The notes under the pieces were generated by a model that was not told the origin of the DNA, did not search any database, and saw only the letters and a program-made list of their open reading frames with translations. The position numbers and the translations under genes are program-made. A DNA stretch of 16,318 nucleotides, from NCBI GenBank assembly GCA_028281425.1, contig JANQJX010000171.1, positions 1 to 16,318 of the forward strand, written 5' to 3'. This stretch comes from Simkania sp. (GTDB lineage Bacteria > Chlamydiota > Chlamydiia > Chlamydiales > Simkaniaceae). Numbering within the stretch: the stretch's first letter is position 1; each line of letters opens with the position of its first letter. Below are positions 14,911-16,318 of the stretch, piece after piece.

Positions 14911-14957
14911 AAAATAAGGGTGAATGCTACGAGACATTAAGGTTAACACCCTATTTT
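14911..14957. repeat. Long inverted repeat, 11-12 bp arms
   Basis: AAAATAAGGGTG and CACCCTATTTT are complementary apart from one bulge. Being separate from the terminator just upstream, it may be a second terminator for either strand or a mobile-element hairpin. A T run follows the stem only weakly. Confidence 0.45.
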
Positions 14958-15134
14958 GGATCATACAATCAAGCGTTTGCTAAAAGCACATGAACACCCC
15001 ATCTTTCTTGATAGAAATCACGAATTTACTTCGTTTCCGCCCCTTCGCTAAGGTGCACACCCCTTTGCTCGGCGCTCACTTTATATCTATGTCATTTCTA
15101 CAAGTTAATGGTACGAATTGGGAGCAACTTGGCC

Positions 15135-15977
15135 TTAATATAAAAAATTTCCTTCGAGGATCGCTTCACGGAACTGCTCAATAGAAAGAAAAGCTTTCCC
15201 TTTTTTTTCAAATCGATAAATAGGTTTGCGAGTATTTTGATCTATGAATATATCATTGAGGCGGCCAATAGGCTGAAAACATGGTAACTGATAGAAAGCA
15301 CACCTTTCTTGAAAAATTTTCCTTAAAATGTTTATTTTTCCTCTCCAAGAAATAGGAGTTTCATGATTCCATAAGGAGCAAAACCTGTTTATACAAGAGT
15401 TACGGTAACTGATCCGTTTATTTCGATTAAATTCAAGCTTGGACATCACCTGTTTCATTTTATAAAGTTCTCTTGGGGATTGAAAACGACAAAGAGCATA
15501 AAACGCTGCTAATCCCATTTCCCATCCCCAATAAATATCTAATTTGAGTATACGCAATTTATCAGAAATAGGATTAAGATTTTGACTGATCCTTTTTTGA
15601 AAATTTTTTAAGTTAAAGATTTGTTTGGGATGAAAAATGTTTTCTTTGATATGGGAAAAAAAAATTTGAGCAATATGGAAGACAATTTTTAATCCCTGAT
15701 AGCTAGCTTTACTTATCGAAACGATGGGGTTTACCACAAAAAAGAGCATTGCAAAATATGCTGTCAGTTCTTGTGGGGAATGCATGTGATAAAGATGATC
15801 GGTGTTTTTATCATGCATACATTTGATGAAATGGCTAAAAGCTTTTTTTTTAACTTTTGTTGTTGATTTACACTCTACGATAAAAAAATCAAACCGGTCC
15901 TTTTTGTTTAAATCTGGGAGGACATATTCTCGATAACTAAAAGCATAAGAGAAAAGTGTTTGTATTGGACTTATCAT
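15135..15977 (-). CDS. Hypothetical protein with one or two membrane-like segments
   Basis: This is a 280-residue basic protein that I do not recognise. The start ATG (15975-15977) is supported by GGAG five bases upstream. After about 70 residues comes a hydrophobic stretch (LTAYFAMLFFVVNPIVSI) that may be a membrane helix. A second, weaker one follows (LKIVFHIAQIFF), then a Lys/Arg/Asn-rich C-terminal half with scattered Cys. No catalytic motif was found. Codon and base use match the low-GC chlamydial background, so it looks native. It may belong to a lineage-specific family of host-interaction or inclusion proteins, but that is speculation. It is isolated between the FliO-like gene (convergent) and a TnpB remnant. 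Confidence 0.65.
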   Translation of the reverse strand: MISPIQTLFSYAFSYREYVLPDLNKKDRFDFFIVECKSTTKVKKKAFSHFIKCMHDKNTDHLYHMHSPQELTAYFAMLFFVVNPIVSISKASYQGLKIVFHIAQIFFSHIKENIFHPKQIFNLKNFQKRISQNLNPISDKLRILKLDIYWGWEMGLAAFYALCRFQSPRELYKMKQVMSKLEFNRNKRISYRNSCINRFCSLWNHETPISWRGKINILRKIFQERCAFYQLPCFQPIGRLNDIFIDQNTRKPIYRFEKKGKAFLSIEQFREAILEGNFLY

Positions 15978-16073
15978 AAAAACTCCAAATAAAGATTACA
16001 AAAACAACATCAAAAATAACAATATTAAAAAATATATTAATGCGCAATTCATTTTATCAAAAATAGAGCGTAA

Positions 16074-16318
16074 AACCTCTTCCTTCAGAAAGACGCTTTT
16101 GACAAAAAACAGCCCTTAAAACGTATTCCGAATGACAAGAGAAAAGGCCTAGGAGACAGTTTTTCCGCTATCTTCTAAGGATTTAAGATCGATGAGAATA
16201 GAAAAAAGATTTTTCTACCTAAGGTTGGTTGGGTCGGCTACTTCAAGTCCAGATCTCTTGAAGGTCAAGCAAAGAACGTCACAGTCAAAAGAGAAGGCAT
16301 GCATTGGGATGTTTCGAT
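16074..16318 (+). pseudogene. TnpB (IS200/IS605 OrfB) remnant, N-terminal part, disrupted and cut by window end
   Basis: After a stop at 16071-16073 the frame reads LQKDAFDKK...KRKGLGDSF, then is disturbed, then resumes as GFKIDENRKKIFLPKVGWVG, YFKS, KNVTVKREG and HWDVS up to the last base. This is the typical wedge/REC-to-RuvC part of TnpB, including the FLPK-GW and VTV-RE-G blocks. Between 16160 and 16178 the expected DSFRY-QGFK is destroyed by extra T residues, giving an in-frame TAA at 16176-16178. No start codon or upstream N-terminus is seen. The 16200-16318 part is GC-richer than the native genes. The gene is broken whatever lies beyond the window. It covers a different part of TnpB from the 9074 fragment. 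Confidence 0.75.

Larger units (their letters stand above)
14862..15134. other. Intergenic region with nested hairpins and a GC-richer stretch
   Basis: It contains a terminator at 14879-14898 and a longer inverted repeat, AAAATAAGGGTG (14911-14922) with CACCCTATTTT (14947-14957), one bulged base and 24-base loop. Around 15020-15075 the DNA is GC-richer than its surroundings and could be an IS scrap. No convincing gene is present. Confidence 0.5.

Noticed and set aside
14990..15184. 64-codon plus-strand frame after the FliO-like gene
   Set aside because: No ribosome site, overlaps the opposite-strand gene end, and the amino-acid pattern looks like read-through of a GC-richer scrap.
1..16318. 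CRISPR arrays, toxin-antitoxin pairs, phage genes
   Set aside because: No regularly spaced repeats and no recognisable toxin, antitoxin, integrase or phage structural proteins were found.

Overview
The window most likely comes from a chlamydia-like bacterium (phylum Chlamydiae, environmental or 'Simkania/Rhabdochlamydia-like' type). This is inferred from four things: the low-GC composition, a long plant/chlamydia-type enoyl-ACP reductase (FabI), a Cof-type HAD phosphatase close to fabI (a neighbourhood I recall from Chlamydia), and a small lysine-rich histone-like protein. Decayed insertion-sequence pieces are scattered between otherwise well-spaced housekeeping and transport genes. The genus cannot be fixed from sequence reading alone.

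Layout. Bases 1-600 hold an IS21-family remnant: a repeat-bearing terminus and an N-terminally truncated IstB ATPase, minus strand. Bases 600-1110 carry no convincing gene but contain strong RNA structure, including a textbook minus-strand terminator with a UUCG loop preceded by a perfect 10-bp hairpin. Bases 1111-4896 (plus strand) hold an unknown gene whose 3' end has been rewritten by repeat sequence, then two tandem, translationally coupled OppA-type solute-binding proteins. The first has no export signal and begins inside the same repeat sequence.

Bases 4951-8816 (minus strand) form a polyamine import operon potA-potB-potC-potD: ATPase, two permeases and binding protein, tightly packed. 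potD is split by a one-base frameshift. Bases 8817-9400 carry a dyad upstream of potA and a high-GC TnpB (IS200/IS605) fragment. Bases 9393-10532 encode a lipoprotein of unknown function. Bases 10785-11087 carry a strong -35/-10 promoter followed by a small lysine-rich protein.

Bases 11340-12254 are fabI (fatty-acid synthesis II). On the opposite strand, 14330 down to 12237, a HAD phosphatase and an unknown 411-residue protein form a two-gene unit whose end overlaps the end of fabI. Divergent from them is a FliO-like membrane protein (14385-14861). Bases 15135-15977 encode an unknown protein, and the window ends in a second, broken TnpB remnant.

Functionally the window concerns nutrient acquisition from a host (peptides and polyamines), membrane lipid synthesis, and possibly a flagellar/type III export accessory (FliO-like). 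A short repeat with the core GCATRCGAAATGTGGG or degenerate forms of it occurs at four places next to IS remnants or damaged gene ends. It looks like the terminal scar of an IS family that has repeatedly edited gene boundaries here. No CRISPR array, tRNA, rRNA or complete novel multi-gene system was recognised.
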